Shown here: in pieces, positions 21,118 to 28,874 of the stretch
How the letters are laid out: every line of letters begins with the position of its first letter
Position numbering within the stretch: the stretch's first letter is position 1
IMG/VR virus record: IMGVR_UViG_3300023238_000252
Coordinates: 1 to 34,683 of that record
Direction: 5' to 3' (one strand)
DNA length: 34,683 nucleotides
DNA from: a virus
The notes under the pieces: model-generated
The model's database searches: none
The model's input: only the letters and a program-made list of their open reading frames with translations
What the model was told of the DNA's origin: nothing
Made by a program: the position numbers and the translations under genes

Positions 21118-21363
21118 TTACCAAATCTTTATTATATGAAAATCTACAGGCTTTAAAAACTTAATTTCATGTCTGCGATCTTTTAAGTCGTTGAATACAA
21201 ACAGTTTAGGCGAAGCTTTAATTATTTTCTTAGCTGCGTATTGTCTTTCTCTAAACTTTTCGGTCCTTATACCATCTTTGTGTGTAGTAACTTCATCAGG
21301 AACAGTGATAATAAGTTGATACTCTTCCCGTGTAACTCTTTTCCACCAATTTCTTAAACCCAT
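21118..21363 (-). CDS. Small basic phage protein, unknown
   Basis: 81 residues with alternating strands (EYQLIITVPDEVTTH, KLFVFNDLKDRRHEIKFLK). N-terminal GLRNWWKRVTREE is amphipathic and tryptophan-rich. No recognised domain. It lies in the virion-type cluster with one-base overlaps or gaps to neighbours. Confidence 0.58.
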   Translation of the reverse strand: MGLRNWWKRVTREEYQLIITVPDEVTTHKDGIRTEKFRERQYAAKKIIKASPKLFVFNDLKDRRHEIKFLKPVDFHIIKIW

Positions 21364-21584
21364 TACTTACGTCCTCTAAATCCTTTAGGCACATTCTCAC
21401 CTGTCATTTTTGGAAGGCCAAACCATAGTTCGAACCATTCTTTATCGCCGGGCTTGATGTTTTTTGATTTCATTTGTTTGACATTGCTTGCAGCAGCGTC
21501 ACTAATGTTTTCTAGAGTGTACTCTGTGTAACCTTTAAATTCGTTTACACCTGCAAGTTGCTTTATGCGCTCTAGTTCATCCAT
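21363..21584 (-). CDS. Small phage protein with helical N-terminal tag
   Basis: 73 residues beginning MDELERIKQLAGVNEFKGY, a short amphipathic helix of a type found at the start of many marine phage virion proteins. The middle (TLENISDAAASNVKQMKSKN) is helical and the end, DKEWFELWFGLPKMTGENVP, is aromatic, followed by KGFRGRK. The start overlaps the nucleotidyltransferase stop. Unknown role. Confidence 0.58.
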   Translation of the reverse strand: MDELERIKQLAGVNEFKGYTEYTLENISDAAASNVKQMKSKNIKPGDKEWFELWFGLPKMTGENVPKGFRGRK

Positions 21585-22638
21585 TTTTTCGTAAAGCTAG
21601 AGAGATATCTTCGCGTGTGATAGTATAACGCTTGCCGCCACGTGTTTTAATTTCTCTACCTACCATCATTTTTAATAGTTTGGATAGTTTTTCAACATCT
21701 TGTTCTTTGTCTAAGTAGTCCATAATTAAATTTTTAATATAAGGAACAAGTGAAACTTTATCTACTACAACATCAGATTCTTTAACTGACTCTTTTTTAC
21801 TTTTCATATTTTTTACTGTTTTTTCTATTTTGTCTAAACGAGCAGCAAGGTCATCTGCCTCTTCGTCATTATCAAAATCAGTTGCTTTAATTAAATTTTT
21901 GTTATCAGTAATTGCTGCCAACATTAATTCTAAATCCGAGTCTGCGTGTGGATAACGAGCTTTTAATCTTGCCATGGCCCTTACAGTTTGCCCGGTAACT
22001 CCGTCAGTGCCATCTTCTTCGACTGGTGCATCAGAACCGCCAAGGGCTTTGTCGAGTAACTGTACTGCTTCATCGTGTCCATTACCGTACATAAGAGCAG
22101 CAGCTTTATGTTTGTCTTCATCACTCATATTGGGCCAAGTTGCACGTAATTCACTTGCACTCTTGATTTGCATGCCACTAAAGTCAAAGTTAATAGTAGG
22201 ACCATATGCCATGTATCCCATTTCATCAGATGAGTTTAAATCTTTGCCTGTGTATGTTCTTAAATATCCTGGCTCGCCATTCTTCTTAGTTTGATCTGGC
22301 TTAGGATGTTCAGCTTTGTCTTTTTGACTGCGTACAAATACAAGTGCAGTAGTATCATCTACAATATCTTGGTAGCTCATAGCATTAAAAGGTGACTTGA
22401 CTTGTATGAAATTGCTTTCGGGAACACCTGCCATGCCTGCTAGTTTCTTCTTTACATCAAATGGAAAAGGTCTAGCTGCGGTATCGTTAGTTGCAGCAAC
22501 ATAAACATTGCCTTGTCCGAATGTTTTTACCGCCCAATCATAAAGACTTTTATGCCCAGGATGAAACGGATGAAATCCACCAGGCATGACTGCTACAATA
22601 CGTTTTGCCGGAGCTTCATATAAGTCTCTAATAAACAT
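21577..22638 (-). CDS. Nucleotidyltransferase (cytidylyl/adenylyltransferase-like)
   Basis: 353 residues. The nucleotidylyltransferase motif is clear: IVAVMPGGFHPFHPGHKSLY (about 14-33), with HxGH at 26-29, as in NMN adenylyltransferases and CTP:phosphoglycerol-type enzymes. FVRSQKD and the SASELR segment (about 189) may correspond to the ISSTxxR nucleotide-contact motif. The C-terminal ~130 residues are a charged helical extension. Notably the protein starts MFIRDLYE-APAKR, which fits a T4 capsid-targeting peptide with L-Y-E cleavage before Ala, so it may be packaged in the head (inference). The substrate (NAD precursor or sugar/lipid phosphate) cannot be told. Confidence 0.8.
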   Translation of the reverse strand: MFIRDLYEAPAKRIVAVMPGGFHPFHPGHKSLYDWAVKTFGQGNVYVAATNDTAARPFPFDVKKKLAGMAGVPESNFIQVKSPFNAMSYQDIVDDTTALVFVRSQKDKAEHPKPDQTKKNGEPGYLRTYTGKDLNSSDEMGYMAYGPTINFDFSGMQIKSASELRATWPNMSDEDKHKAAALMYGNGHDEAVQLLDKALGGSDAPVEEDGTDGVTGQTVRAMARLKARYPHADSDLELMLAAITDNKNLIKATDFDNDEEADDLAARLDKIEKTVKNMKSKKESVKESDVVVDKVSLVPYIKNLIMDYLDKEQDVEKLSKLLKMMVGREIKTRGGKRYTITREDISLALRKNG

Positions 22639-22967
22639 TAATATGCTCCGTCTTTAATCATTTTCATTTCTTCGCCGAAGATTTTATTAATTATTAGACC
22701 TTTGTCTTCATCTCTAAAAACATTTTCTGGTTTGCCAAGCTGAAACCTTTTACAATATGTTTCCATTGCATTACCGCATACTTCGCCTAAACAATCTTCA
22801 GCAACACACTCGTCACCTGCATCGTGCCGATCTTTCATATTCATAATAGCAGGAAATAACTGCTTACGATAAAACATAGGATCGTTACGCATGAAGATAG
22901 CAACATCATCTGCTACATCAAATGGCAAACTGTCGTTAGTTGGCGCTGCAAATTCATCTATTCTCAT
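22638..22967 (-). CDS. Small conserved phage protein, virion cluster
   Basis: 109 residues. MRIDEFAAP at the N-terminus is again like a targeting peptide. The body (VADDVAIFMRNDPMFYRKQL, then FPAIMNMKDRHDAG) is helical, with four cysteines around CVAEDCLGEVCGNAMETYC that could bind a metal. The stop overlaps the nucleotidyltransferase start (TAATG). Unknown function. A possible late promoter, TATAAAATA, lies at 23019-23027. Confidence 0.6.
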   Translation of the reverse strand: MRIDEFAAPTNDSLPFDVADDVAIFMRNDPMFYRKQLFPAIMNMKDRHDAGDECVAEDCLGEVCGNAMETYCKRFQLGKPENVFRDEDKGLIINKIFGEEMKMIKDGAY

Positions 22968-23041
22968 ATTACCACTTCCATTTTCTTATACGTGCTTAGT
23001 TGTTCTACTATGATTAGTTATTTTATAGATAGTATAATGCA

Positions 23042-23629
23042 TTACCAAGCCCTACAACTCCAATATCTCGCGCCAGTACGCGGTCCTGGATTATCACAAT
23101 TGTGTCTTGCTCTAAAACTCTTTCGTGCGCCTGGGTTATTCTTTTTAATCTTCATAGCTTTACCTTTAACACTGCTTCCACCGTGTCCAAAGTTTACTTT
23201 TTTAGTATTACCTGTCTTAGGATCTTTAACATACACCTTAAACTTCTTAACATCACCTTGCATAGGCTTGCCTAGTTTAACTGTGCGTCCTTGATATTCT
23301 GCTTCGTCCATGATGTCGTCATCGTTGTACCACATTTCACCGTATTGTGCATAAAACTCGTCATCATCGTCATATGTTTCTTCGTCAATTTCTTCTGCAT
23401 CTGAACTAACTTCGATATCGAAGTCTTCGTAGCCTTGTTCAAACATAAGATTAGCAAGACGGTCTGCATACTCGTCTGATTCCTGTTCGCTTAATTGACG
23501 AGAAAGTGGTATTTGATATACAGTAGCTCCTTGCGCTGTTTCATATAGCTCAGTACCTGGAAAGATTGATTCGTCTAGCTGTGATGCTGACTCTTGCTTT
23601 TCCATTATTACTCTTACAAAGTGTTCCAT
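23042..23629 (-). CDS. Conserved phage protein with RKSFRARH domain
   Basis: 195 residues in three parts: an N-terminal segment with SQLDE-SIFPG that could be a prohead-protease site; a very acidic region (about 75-115, runs of D and E); and a conserved C-terminal domain of ~80 residues with GRTVKLGKPMQGDVKKFKVY, KDPKTGNTKKVNFGH, then ARKSFRARHNCDNPGP and ARYWSCRAW. I know this C-terminal pattern as widespread in marine T4-like phages, without an experimental function; a head or neck role is usually suggested. Ribosome site AAGGTAG lies upstream. Confidence 0.68.
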   Translation of the reverse strand: MEHFVRVIMEKQESASQLDESIFPGTELYETAQGATVYQIPLSRQLSEQESDEYADRLANLMFEQGYEDFDIEVSSDAEEIDEETYDDDDEFYAQYGEMWYNDDDIMDEAEYQGRTVKLGKPMQGDVKKFKVYVKDPKTGNTKKVNFGHGGSSVKGKAMKIKKNNPGARKSFRARHNCDNPGPRTGARYWSCRAW

Positions 23630-23639
23630 GTTGTCTACC

Positions 23640-23981
23640 TTAATGATTTAGTGTTACTGAGCTAACTGTGCCGTCAGTATAAACTACTTTGGCTCTAACC
23701 CATACATAATTGCCAGTAAAACTTGCAATTTTACTTGCTGTTTCTTCTGTTGCTGCATATGTATGTACATCAAACCAGTCTGCTTCTACAGGAGTAACTG
23801 CAAGGGTGCCTTGTATAGTTATTGTACCTGTTAGTCCACTGTAGGTGTACTGTACGCTGTGCAATCCGTCACTACGTCCGTAGTAACCGTCACCTTTAAA
23901 ATTTGTTCCAGTGACAGTCGTAACTGTACTATCCCCTGGGTGTGTATTAGTTGATAAAATTATTTCACTGTTAGCTGCCAT
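23640..23981 (-). CDS. Beta-rich structural-type phage protein
   Basis: 113 residues from the ATG at 23981 (an ATG at 23996 would overlap the previous gene). The sequence alternates Thr, Val, Ser and Gly in short strands (STVTTVTGTNFKGDGYYGR, GTITIQGTLAV, NYVWVRAKVVYTDGTVSSVT), as in phage tail or capsid-decoration beta domains. GATAAATA lies at 23987-23994, but transcription from it would start at the ATG itself. No catalytic motif. Confidence 0.62.
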   Translation of the reverse strand: MAANSEIILSTNTHPGDSTVTTVTGTNFKGDGYYGRSDGLHSVQYTYSGLTGTITIQGTLAVTPVEADWFDVHTYAATEETASKIASFTGNYVWVRAKVVYTDGTVSSVTLNH

Positions 23982-23982
23982 A

Positions 23983-24696
23983 CTAATATTTATCAATATC
24001 GCCGCTGTATACTAATTTATCTACTGACCTAATACTTGCGCCAGCTAGTATTGTTACAAGGCTCAATACCTTTTCATCTCTTAAATAAATGTATAGACCA
24101 TTTAAATATCCATAACTTTCTAAACTTTCTAGAGCAATTTTGCCTATTTTACATTTATCATCGTTAGCACGTAGCCAATTTGCAAAATCCTTATTAACCC
24201 GTGTGCTGTTAAACCAAACTTTTAATGGTAATTTTGGCACTTCGTCAACAATTTGAATTTTAGTTTTACTTTTAAGAAGTTCTATATATGCAACATTAGG
24301 TTCCCAGAATTTAACAGCCGTTGTGTTAAGTTTGTTGCCAAGAGTTAAAAGGAATTCTCTATTATTGGAAAATAGCGTAATTGTCGAATACGGATCTATT
24401 CTTAGTTTGTACTCATTAGAATTTTTTAGTGCAGAATAAAGTGTCATTGCATCAAAGTAATCGTTATTTGCAATAGGAATATCAGTCCTCCATGCTCTTT
24501 TAAATAAAGGAAAGTTGTTTCGATAATCTTCAGCAAGGCGATCAAGCTCTCTCCTTGCGTAACTTAACTTTTCTTTCTTTTGTAAGTCAGATCTAAAAAT
24601 GGAGTTAAGTTCATTCCGGAATACCAATTTATAAAGGTATTCCGAAAAGAACAGTTTGCGCGACTCAAGCAGTTTCAACTTGGAGCTCTTTGACAC
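23983..24696 (-). CDS. Unknown protein downstream of ClpA-like gene
   Basis: 237 residues, mixed helix/strand, soluble. I do not recognise the family. Features: long basic N-terminal helix (KLFFSEYLYKLVFRNELNSI), YARRELDRLAEDYRNN, PLKVWFNSTRVNKDFANWLR and a C-terminal region with a hydrophobic segment VLSLVTILAGAS. The start overlaps the ClpA-like gene by 32 bases, so translation is coupled. Adjacent position to the unfoldase makes an adaptor or a substrate possible; there is no direct evidence. Confidence 0.65.
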   Translation of the reverse strand: MSKSSKLKLLESRKLFFSEYLYKLVFRNELNSIFRSDLQKKEKLSYARRELDRLAEDYRNNFPLFKRAWRTDIPIANNDYFDAMTLYSALKNSNEYKLRIDPYSTITLFSNNREFLLTLGNKLNTTAVKFWEPNVAYIELLKSKTKIQIVDEVPKLPLKVWFNSTRVNKDFANWLRANDDKCKIGKIALESLESYGYLNGLYIYLRDEKVLSLVTILAGASIRSVDKLVYSGDIDKY

Positions 24697-26911
24697 AATC
24701 TAGTACTAGTTCTCCGTCTCTAAAGTCAACAGTAACTTTACCGCCATTCTTTAGATCACCGAACAAGATTTGCTTTGATAACGGACGCTTAATGTCTCTA
24801 TCAATAACACGCTGTAGTGGTCTTGCACCCATCTTAGGATCAAAGCCTTCATCAACTAAATGATCAAGTGCTTCGTCACTAACAGTAATGTCAATGTGCT
24901 TGTCTTTGACCATGTCTTTAAGTTCAACAAGGAACTTACCAACAATCTTCATCATAACAGGCTTACCAAGACTTGCAAATGTAATTACACCATCTAAACG
25001 ATTGCGGAACTCTGGACTAAAGTACTTTTTAAGTGCTTTATCTTCGTACACATGATCACTATCCTTACCAAAGCCAATAGTATTCTTCTCAGCATCCTTA
25101 GCACCTAAGTTAGTAGTAAGAATTAGTACACAGTTTCGAGCATCTGCTTCCTTGCCGTTGCTACCAGTTAGCTTACCATTATCCATTACTTGCAACAAGA
25201 TTTGTGCAACATCTGGGTGTGCTTTTTCGATCTCATCCAACAGTAATACACAGTTAGGTGACTCTTGTAGCTTAGTAATTAAGATACCTGCGTTCTCTTC
25301 GTGTCCTACATAGCCTGGAGGTGAACCAATTAGCTTACTTACACTGTGCTTCTCCATGTATTCACTCATATCAATACGTACAAGTTTTACACCAAGTTGA
25401 CTAGCAAGTGCTTTGGCTGTTTCAGTTTTACCTGTGCCTGTTGGACCCATAAACACAAACGCACCTACTAGCTTATCGTCTGCTTTAAGCCCTGCTTGAC
25501 TAACAAGTATCTTATCTACAATTTGTTCAATTGCAGTATCTTGTCCGTAAACAACTTTCTTAATATTCTCTTCAAGATTAGCAAGATTAGCTGATTCACG
25601 TTCTGCAACTTGATCCGTAGGCAAGTCTAGCATCTTAGCAAGTTCGAATTGAATACCTTCTTCAGTAACAATCTTTTCTTCCGAAGTATCATTATTAACT
25701 TTAAAGCGTGAACACGCAACATCAATTAAGTCAATAGCTTTGTCAGGAAGCTTCTTATCACTCTGATACTTTACACTAAGTTTTACTGCTGCTGCTATAG
25801 CGCCTTCTGTAATAGTAGTACCGTGATATTCTTCGTAATACTTCTTAATACCTTCGAGAATTTCTGTAGTTGTTTCTTTACTAGGCTCACCTACTACAAC
25901 ACGCTGGAATCGACGCATCAATGCACGATCTTTTTCAAAGTACTTGCGATACTCTTCCCATGTAGTCGAAGCAACAACTTTCAAGTCACCTTTACTTAGT
26001 GCAGGCTTCAGCATATTAGCAAGATCATTTGAACTATTGCCGCCACCTGCTCCAGCGCCACTCATCATGTGTGCTTCGTCAACAAACATAATAGTTTTGC
26101 CTTGCTTTTGTAGTGCTTGTAGTACTAATTTAAAGCGTTCTTCAAAGTCTCCGCGATACTTACTGCCAGCAAGCATAGCGCCGATGTCTAAGTTGTATAC
26201 TTTATACTCTTTAAGGAACTCTGGCACAGTGCCTTGCTCGATATTGTATGCAAGACCTTCTGCAATAGCAGTTTTACCTACGCCTGGATCACCCACCATT
26301 AGGACGTTGTTTTTAGAACGACGTCCTAATGCTAGTGCAAGACTTTCGAGCTCTTCGCCACGCCCGATAATAGGATCGACTTTGCCGCGCTTAACTTGGT
26401 CATTAAGATTAGTTGTAAATGCTCGTAGTGCCTTGCGAGCTTCTCCGCTCATTTCGTCGTCTTCGCTTTCGTCTTCTTCGTACTCGTTATTTAAAAATTC
26501 AGAAAACTTTATTTTCTCGCATCCGCCTTTTTCTAAGTAGTATGCGCATATGCTTTTCTTCTCAGATAGCATAGAAAGAAGTACATCGGTTAACTCAATA
26601 TGCTGCCGTCCAGCAAACAATACTTGTGTGAATGAACGGTTAAGGACACGTTCTACAGTTGCAGTTTTCTTAGGTTTAAATTTTGTTGCTTCAATTGTAA
26701 TATCGCCGCATTGTGTCTTAAGATGATGCTCAAGATTAGCTTTAATATAATCAACATCGGCGCCATACATTGTAGTAACATTAACGAAATTTTCCTCACA
26801 GAACATTGCATATAGCAAATGTTCTAGAGTTATATACTCATGCTGCAACTTTTGTGCATCTTTGATTGATTTATCAAAAACAAGTTGTAATTCTTTGCTT
26901 GGTTCTACCAT
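24665..26911 (-). CDS. clpA: ClpA-type AAA+ unfoldase
   Basis: 748 residues, normal for ClpA. Order: N-terminal double Clp repeat (~1-145, with EYITLEHLLYAMF), first AAA module with Walker A GDPGVGKT (207-214), Walker B FVDEAH and arginine finger region, second module with Walker A GPTGTGKT (489-496), LLLDEIEKAHPDV, and NRLDGVITF. No long middle coiled coil, so ClpA rather than ClpB. NTIGFGKD (IGF at 612-614) sits where ClpA carries its ClpP-docking loop, implying it can deliver substrates to host ClpP. It follows dnaJ by six bases (AAAGGA ribosome site). Phage-encoded ClpA could redirect host proteolysis (inference). Confidence 0.95.
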   Translation of the reverse strand: MVEPSKELQLVFDKSIKDAQKLQHEYITLEHLLYAMFCEENFVNVTTMYGADVDYIKANLEHHLKTQCGDITIEATKFKPKKTATVERVLNRSFTQVLFAGRQHIELTDVLLSMLSEKKSICAYYLEKGGCEKIKFSEFLNNEYEEDESEDDEMSGEARKALRAFTTNLNDQVKRGKVDPIIGRGEELESLALALGRRSKNNVLMVGDPGVGKTAIAEGLAYNIEQGTVPEFLKEYKVYNLDIGAMLAGSKYRGDFEERFKLVLQALQKQGKTIMFVDEAHMMSGAGAGGGNSSNDLANMLKPALSKGDLKVVASTTWEEYRKYFEKDRALMRRFQRVVVGEPSKETTTEILEGIKKYYEEYHGTTITEGAIAAAVKLSVKYQSDKKLPDKAIDLIDVACSRFKVNNDTSEEKIVTEEGIQFELAKMLDLPTDQVAERESANLANLEENIKKVVYGQDTAIEQIVDKILVSQAGLKADDKLVGAFVFMGPTGTGKTETAKALASQLGVKLVRIDMSEYMEKHSVSKLIGSPPGYVGHEENAGILITKLQESPNCVLLLDEIEKAHPDVAQILLQVMDNGKLTGSNGKEADARNCVLILTTNLGAKDAEKNTIGFGKDSDHVYEDKALKKYFSPEFRNRLDGVITFASLGKPVMMKIVGKFLVELKDMVKDKHIDITVSDEALDHLVDEGFDPKMGARPLQRVIDRDIKRPLSKQILFGDLKNGGKVTVDFRDGELVLDCVKELQVETA

Positions 26912-26917
26912 AGTAGT

Positions 26918-27751
26918 TTAACGTCCTTTATTAATTTCAATCTTTAATTGTTGTATTTTGTCTAACACATCTTTATCAGTTATTTTAGGTATATCTATAC
27001 CGATAGTTATATACATATTACCTCTTTTGCCTGTTTGCATATTTGGCAAACCATATCCTGGGATATTAAATGTTTGGCCTGGGTTTGTGCCTTGTGGTAC
27101 TTTTAATTCTAACTTCTTGTTTTCTAGTGTTGTAACTAGTATAACACAACCTAGTAATAAGTCAAATACATTTACGTCTTTTTTTGTAATTAAATTATCT
27201 GAATCTCGTTCCCAGTGCTTTGTCTTTTTAACTTTTATCCGTACTAATAAATTACCCCTAGGGTATCTTGGGTGTCCATTATCGCCCAAGCCTTCATATT
27301 GTATCGTATCGCCATGTTTTGCTCCTGCAGGCACATCAACTGTGACTGTTTCCATTTTTCCTGTTTGCAGTTGATACTGGATTATTAAATTTTTACCAGT
27401 TAATACCTCTGCTAACTCTATATCAGCTTGGACATTAATATCTCTATTGCGAGGAGTCTGTCTTTGTTGCTGTTGACCAAACCCGTGTTGAAAATGATGT
27501 TCAAAAGGTGTCCCTGCAAACGGGTTTTGACCTTGTTGCTGTCCGCCAAATGGATTTGCTTGCTGCGGATGATCATATGCATTACGTTTGTCACTATTAC
27601 TCAAAACTTCATACGCTTGCTGAACCTTAACAAACTCGTCTTGGTTACCTCCCCTGTCAGGATGGTGTATCATACTTGCTTTCTTGTATGCTTTCTTAAT
27701 ATCTTGTGGGGAAGCGTTACGAGTAACACCTAGAATAGAGTAATAGTCCAT
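26918..27751 (-). CDS. dnaJ: DnaJ/CbpA-type co-chaperone
   Basis: 277 residues. J domain 1-65 (MDYYSILGVTRNASPQDIKK, HPD at 30-32, YEVLSNSDKRNAYD). A Gly/Gln/Phe-rich linker (about 67-100) follows, then the two beta C-terminal client-binding domains without the zinc-finger region, as in CbpA. The family stimulates Hsp70 (DnaK); no DnaK is in the window, so it probably works with the host's. It is directly followed by clpA. The start codon lies in a perfect 12-base inverted repeat that could hide it from ribosomes. No strong ribosome site is visible. Confidence 0.93.
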   Translation of the reverse strand: MDYYSILGVTRNASPQDIKKAYKKASMIHHPDRGGNQDEFVKVQQAYEVLSNSDKRNAYDHPQQANPFGGQQQGQNPFAGTPFEHHFQHGFGQQQQRQTPRNRDINVQADIELAEVLTGKNLIIQYQLQTGKMETVTVDVPAGAKHGDTIQYEGLGDNGHPRYPRGNLLVRIKVKKTKHWERDSDNLITKKDVNVFDLLLGCVILVTTLENKKLELKVPQGTNPGQTFNIPGYGLPNMQTGKRGNMYITIGIDIPKITDKDVLDKIQQLKIEINKGR

Positions 27752-27778
27752 ACAATTACTTATCGCATGGACTATTAC
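27740..27778 (-). promoter_or_regulatory. Inverted repeat over the dnaJ start codon
   Basis: GTAATAGTCCAT (minus strand, 27778-27767) pairs perfectly with ATGGACTATTAC (27751-27740), with a 15-base loop. The 3' arm is the dnaJ start and first codons. The loop holds GATAAGTA (27764-27757), a late-promoter-like sequence. An RNA hairpin here would block translation of longer transcripts. Confidence 0.7.
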
Positions 27779-27795
27779 ACGTTGTTAGTAGTGAT

Positions 27796-28146
27796 TTACT
27801 TTTTGTTGATTGCTTCTTTGGCATAGAACGCAGCGACAATAGCAGCAACAGATACAAAGTACGTAGGAGCCATAGATCCTAGTATTTTTCCTGCTTCGTT
27901 TAGTCCTGCAAGTATTGCAATTACAACAGCAAATGGGTATAGTAGCATGCCAAATAGTGCAAACCATGCCATATTACGTTGTGCGTCACGCATTAGGTCT
28001 TCGTCTTCTAAACGCTTGCGCTTAAATTCAAGATCCATTTGCATTTCTTCTGCAGAGATGTGCCCGTCTCCGTTAGTGTCTATTTTGGTTGCTACTTCAG
28101 CATCCATTGTCACATTTTTCTTGTCGTCTTTCTTTTCTTCAGCCAT
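27796..28146 (-). CDS. Membrane protein with an EF-hand calcium site
   Basis: 116 residues. A complete EF-hand loop, DTNGDGHISAEE (23-34), has D, N, D, S and E at the canonical calcium positions. A charged helix follows (LEFKRKRLEDEDLMRDAQRN), then two membrane segments (about 56-76, FALFGMLLYPFAVVIAILAG, and 88-110, MAPTYFVSVAAIVAAFYAKE). It lies between the lysis cluster and dnaJ with ribosome site AGAGGG. A calcium-sensing membrane protein in a phage could be a holin-like or host-membrane factor; neither is proven. Confidence 0.75.
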   Translation of the reverse strand: MAEEKKDDKKNVTMDAEVATKIDTNGDGHISAEEMQMDLEFKRKRLEDEDLMRDAQRNMAWFALFGMLLYPFAVVIAILAGLNEAGKILGSMAPTYFVSVAAIVAAFYAKEAINKK

Positions 28147-28147
28147 A

Positions 28148-28423
28148 TTATTTTCCCTCTAATTCAGCTATTCGAGCTTCCAGCTCATCTATTTTTTTAG
28201 TTACGTGCGGGTATTTTTTGCGCCAAGCATCTGTAGGCTGAACAAACCATGTTAAGCCCCAACGCTCAACGAGCCAATCTAAAAACATATCAAACTTTGC
28301 ATAACACCAAAGTCCTGCCCTTGTTCCTTTAAACCACGCTAAAAAAGCGGCGCCTAATAATGCTCCTGCTATACTTGTGTAAATCCACAAAGTATCACTT
28401 AACAACCTATCTATAAGATCCAT
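28148..28423 (-). CDS. Small membrane protein with C-terminal coiled coil
   Basis: 91 residues: one membrane helix (about 12-30, LWIYTSIAGALLGAAFLAWF), a Trp-rich amphipathic stretch (FDMFLDWLVERWGLTWFV) and a C-terminal coiled coil (KKIDELEARIAELEGK). Strong ribosome site GGAGGA and a late promoter GATAAATA immediately upstream indicate late, high expression. With the endolysin and spanins nearby it is a candidate holin or antiholin, but topology alone does not prove this. Confidence 0.68.
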   Translation of the reverse strand: MDLIDRLLSDTLWIYTSIAGALLGAAFLAWFKGTRAGLWCYAKFDMFLDWLVERWGLTWFVQPTDAWRKKYPHVTKKIDELEARIAELEGK

Positions 28424-28440
28424 TTGTGTCCTCCACTAAC

Positions 28441-28448
28441 TATTTATC
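28441..28448 (-). promoter_or_regulatory. T4-type late promoter
   Basis: GATAAATA on the minus strand, 18 bases before the ATG at 28423, with the GGAGGA ribosome site in between. The short leader is typical of T4 late genes. Confidence 0.65.
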
Positions 28449-28460
28449 GTAGCAGGAATA

Positions 28461-28874
28461 TTATTTGATCTCGTAATAATTGCCGGTTTTTGCTTTTTCA
28501 GGATTTTTGCCTTGATAGTCTAGAACCGCAGCTTTAATAGCATCTTCAGCTAGTACACTACAGTGAATCTTTACTGGAGGCAATGCAAGCTCATGTGCAA
28601 GCTCGGTATTTTTAATTTTACCTGCTTCGCCTAACGACATACCTTTAACCCATTCGGTGAGTAAGCTACTACTTGCAATAGCACTACCGCATCCATATGT
28701 TTTAAATTTAGCATCTTCTATAATGCCATTTTCATCAACTTTAATCTGCAATCTCATTACATCACCACAGGCAGGAGCTCCTACCATTCCAGTACCAATG
28801 TTATCAGCTATTTCCCACTTACCAACATTACGAGGGTTTTCGTAATGGTCTAAAACGGCTTCACTGTAAGCCAT
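28461..28874 (-). CDS. iscU: IscU/NifU-like iron-sulfur cluster scaffold
   Basis: 137 residues, full length for IscU. All ligand residues are present: C36 in GAPACGDV with D38, C62 in TYGCGSAIASSS, and H104-C105 in VKIHCSVLAED. IscU receives sulfur and iron and passes assembled Fe-S clusters to targets. The canonical LPPVK motif for HscA/DnaK recognition is also intact (98-102). It overlaps the upstream HNH gene by 14 bases. QueE in the same genome is an Fe-S enzyme, and the phage also encodes a DnaJ-family protein, so a phage-aided cluster supply is plausible (inference). Confidence 0.92.
   Translation of the reverse strand: MAYSEAVLDHYENPRNVGKWEIADNIGTGMVGAPACGDVMRLQIKVDENGIIEDAKFKTYGCGSAIASSSLLTEWVKGMSLGEAGKIKNTELAHELALPPVKIHCSVLAEDAIKAAVLDYQGKNPEKAKTGNYYEIK

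Noticed and set aside
23987-23994. GATAAATA before the beta-rich protein
   Set aside because: It encodes Asp-Lys-Tyr at the end of the upstream gene, and transcription from it would begin at the start codon with no leader.
25944-26540. 198-codon open frame on plus strand
   Set aside because: Antisense to the conserved ClpA-like gene; Ser/Pro/Leu-rich translation without domain, no ribosome site.
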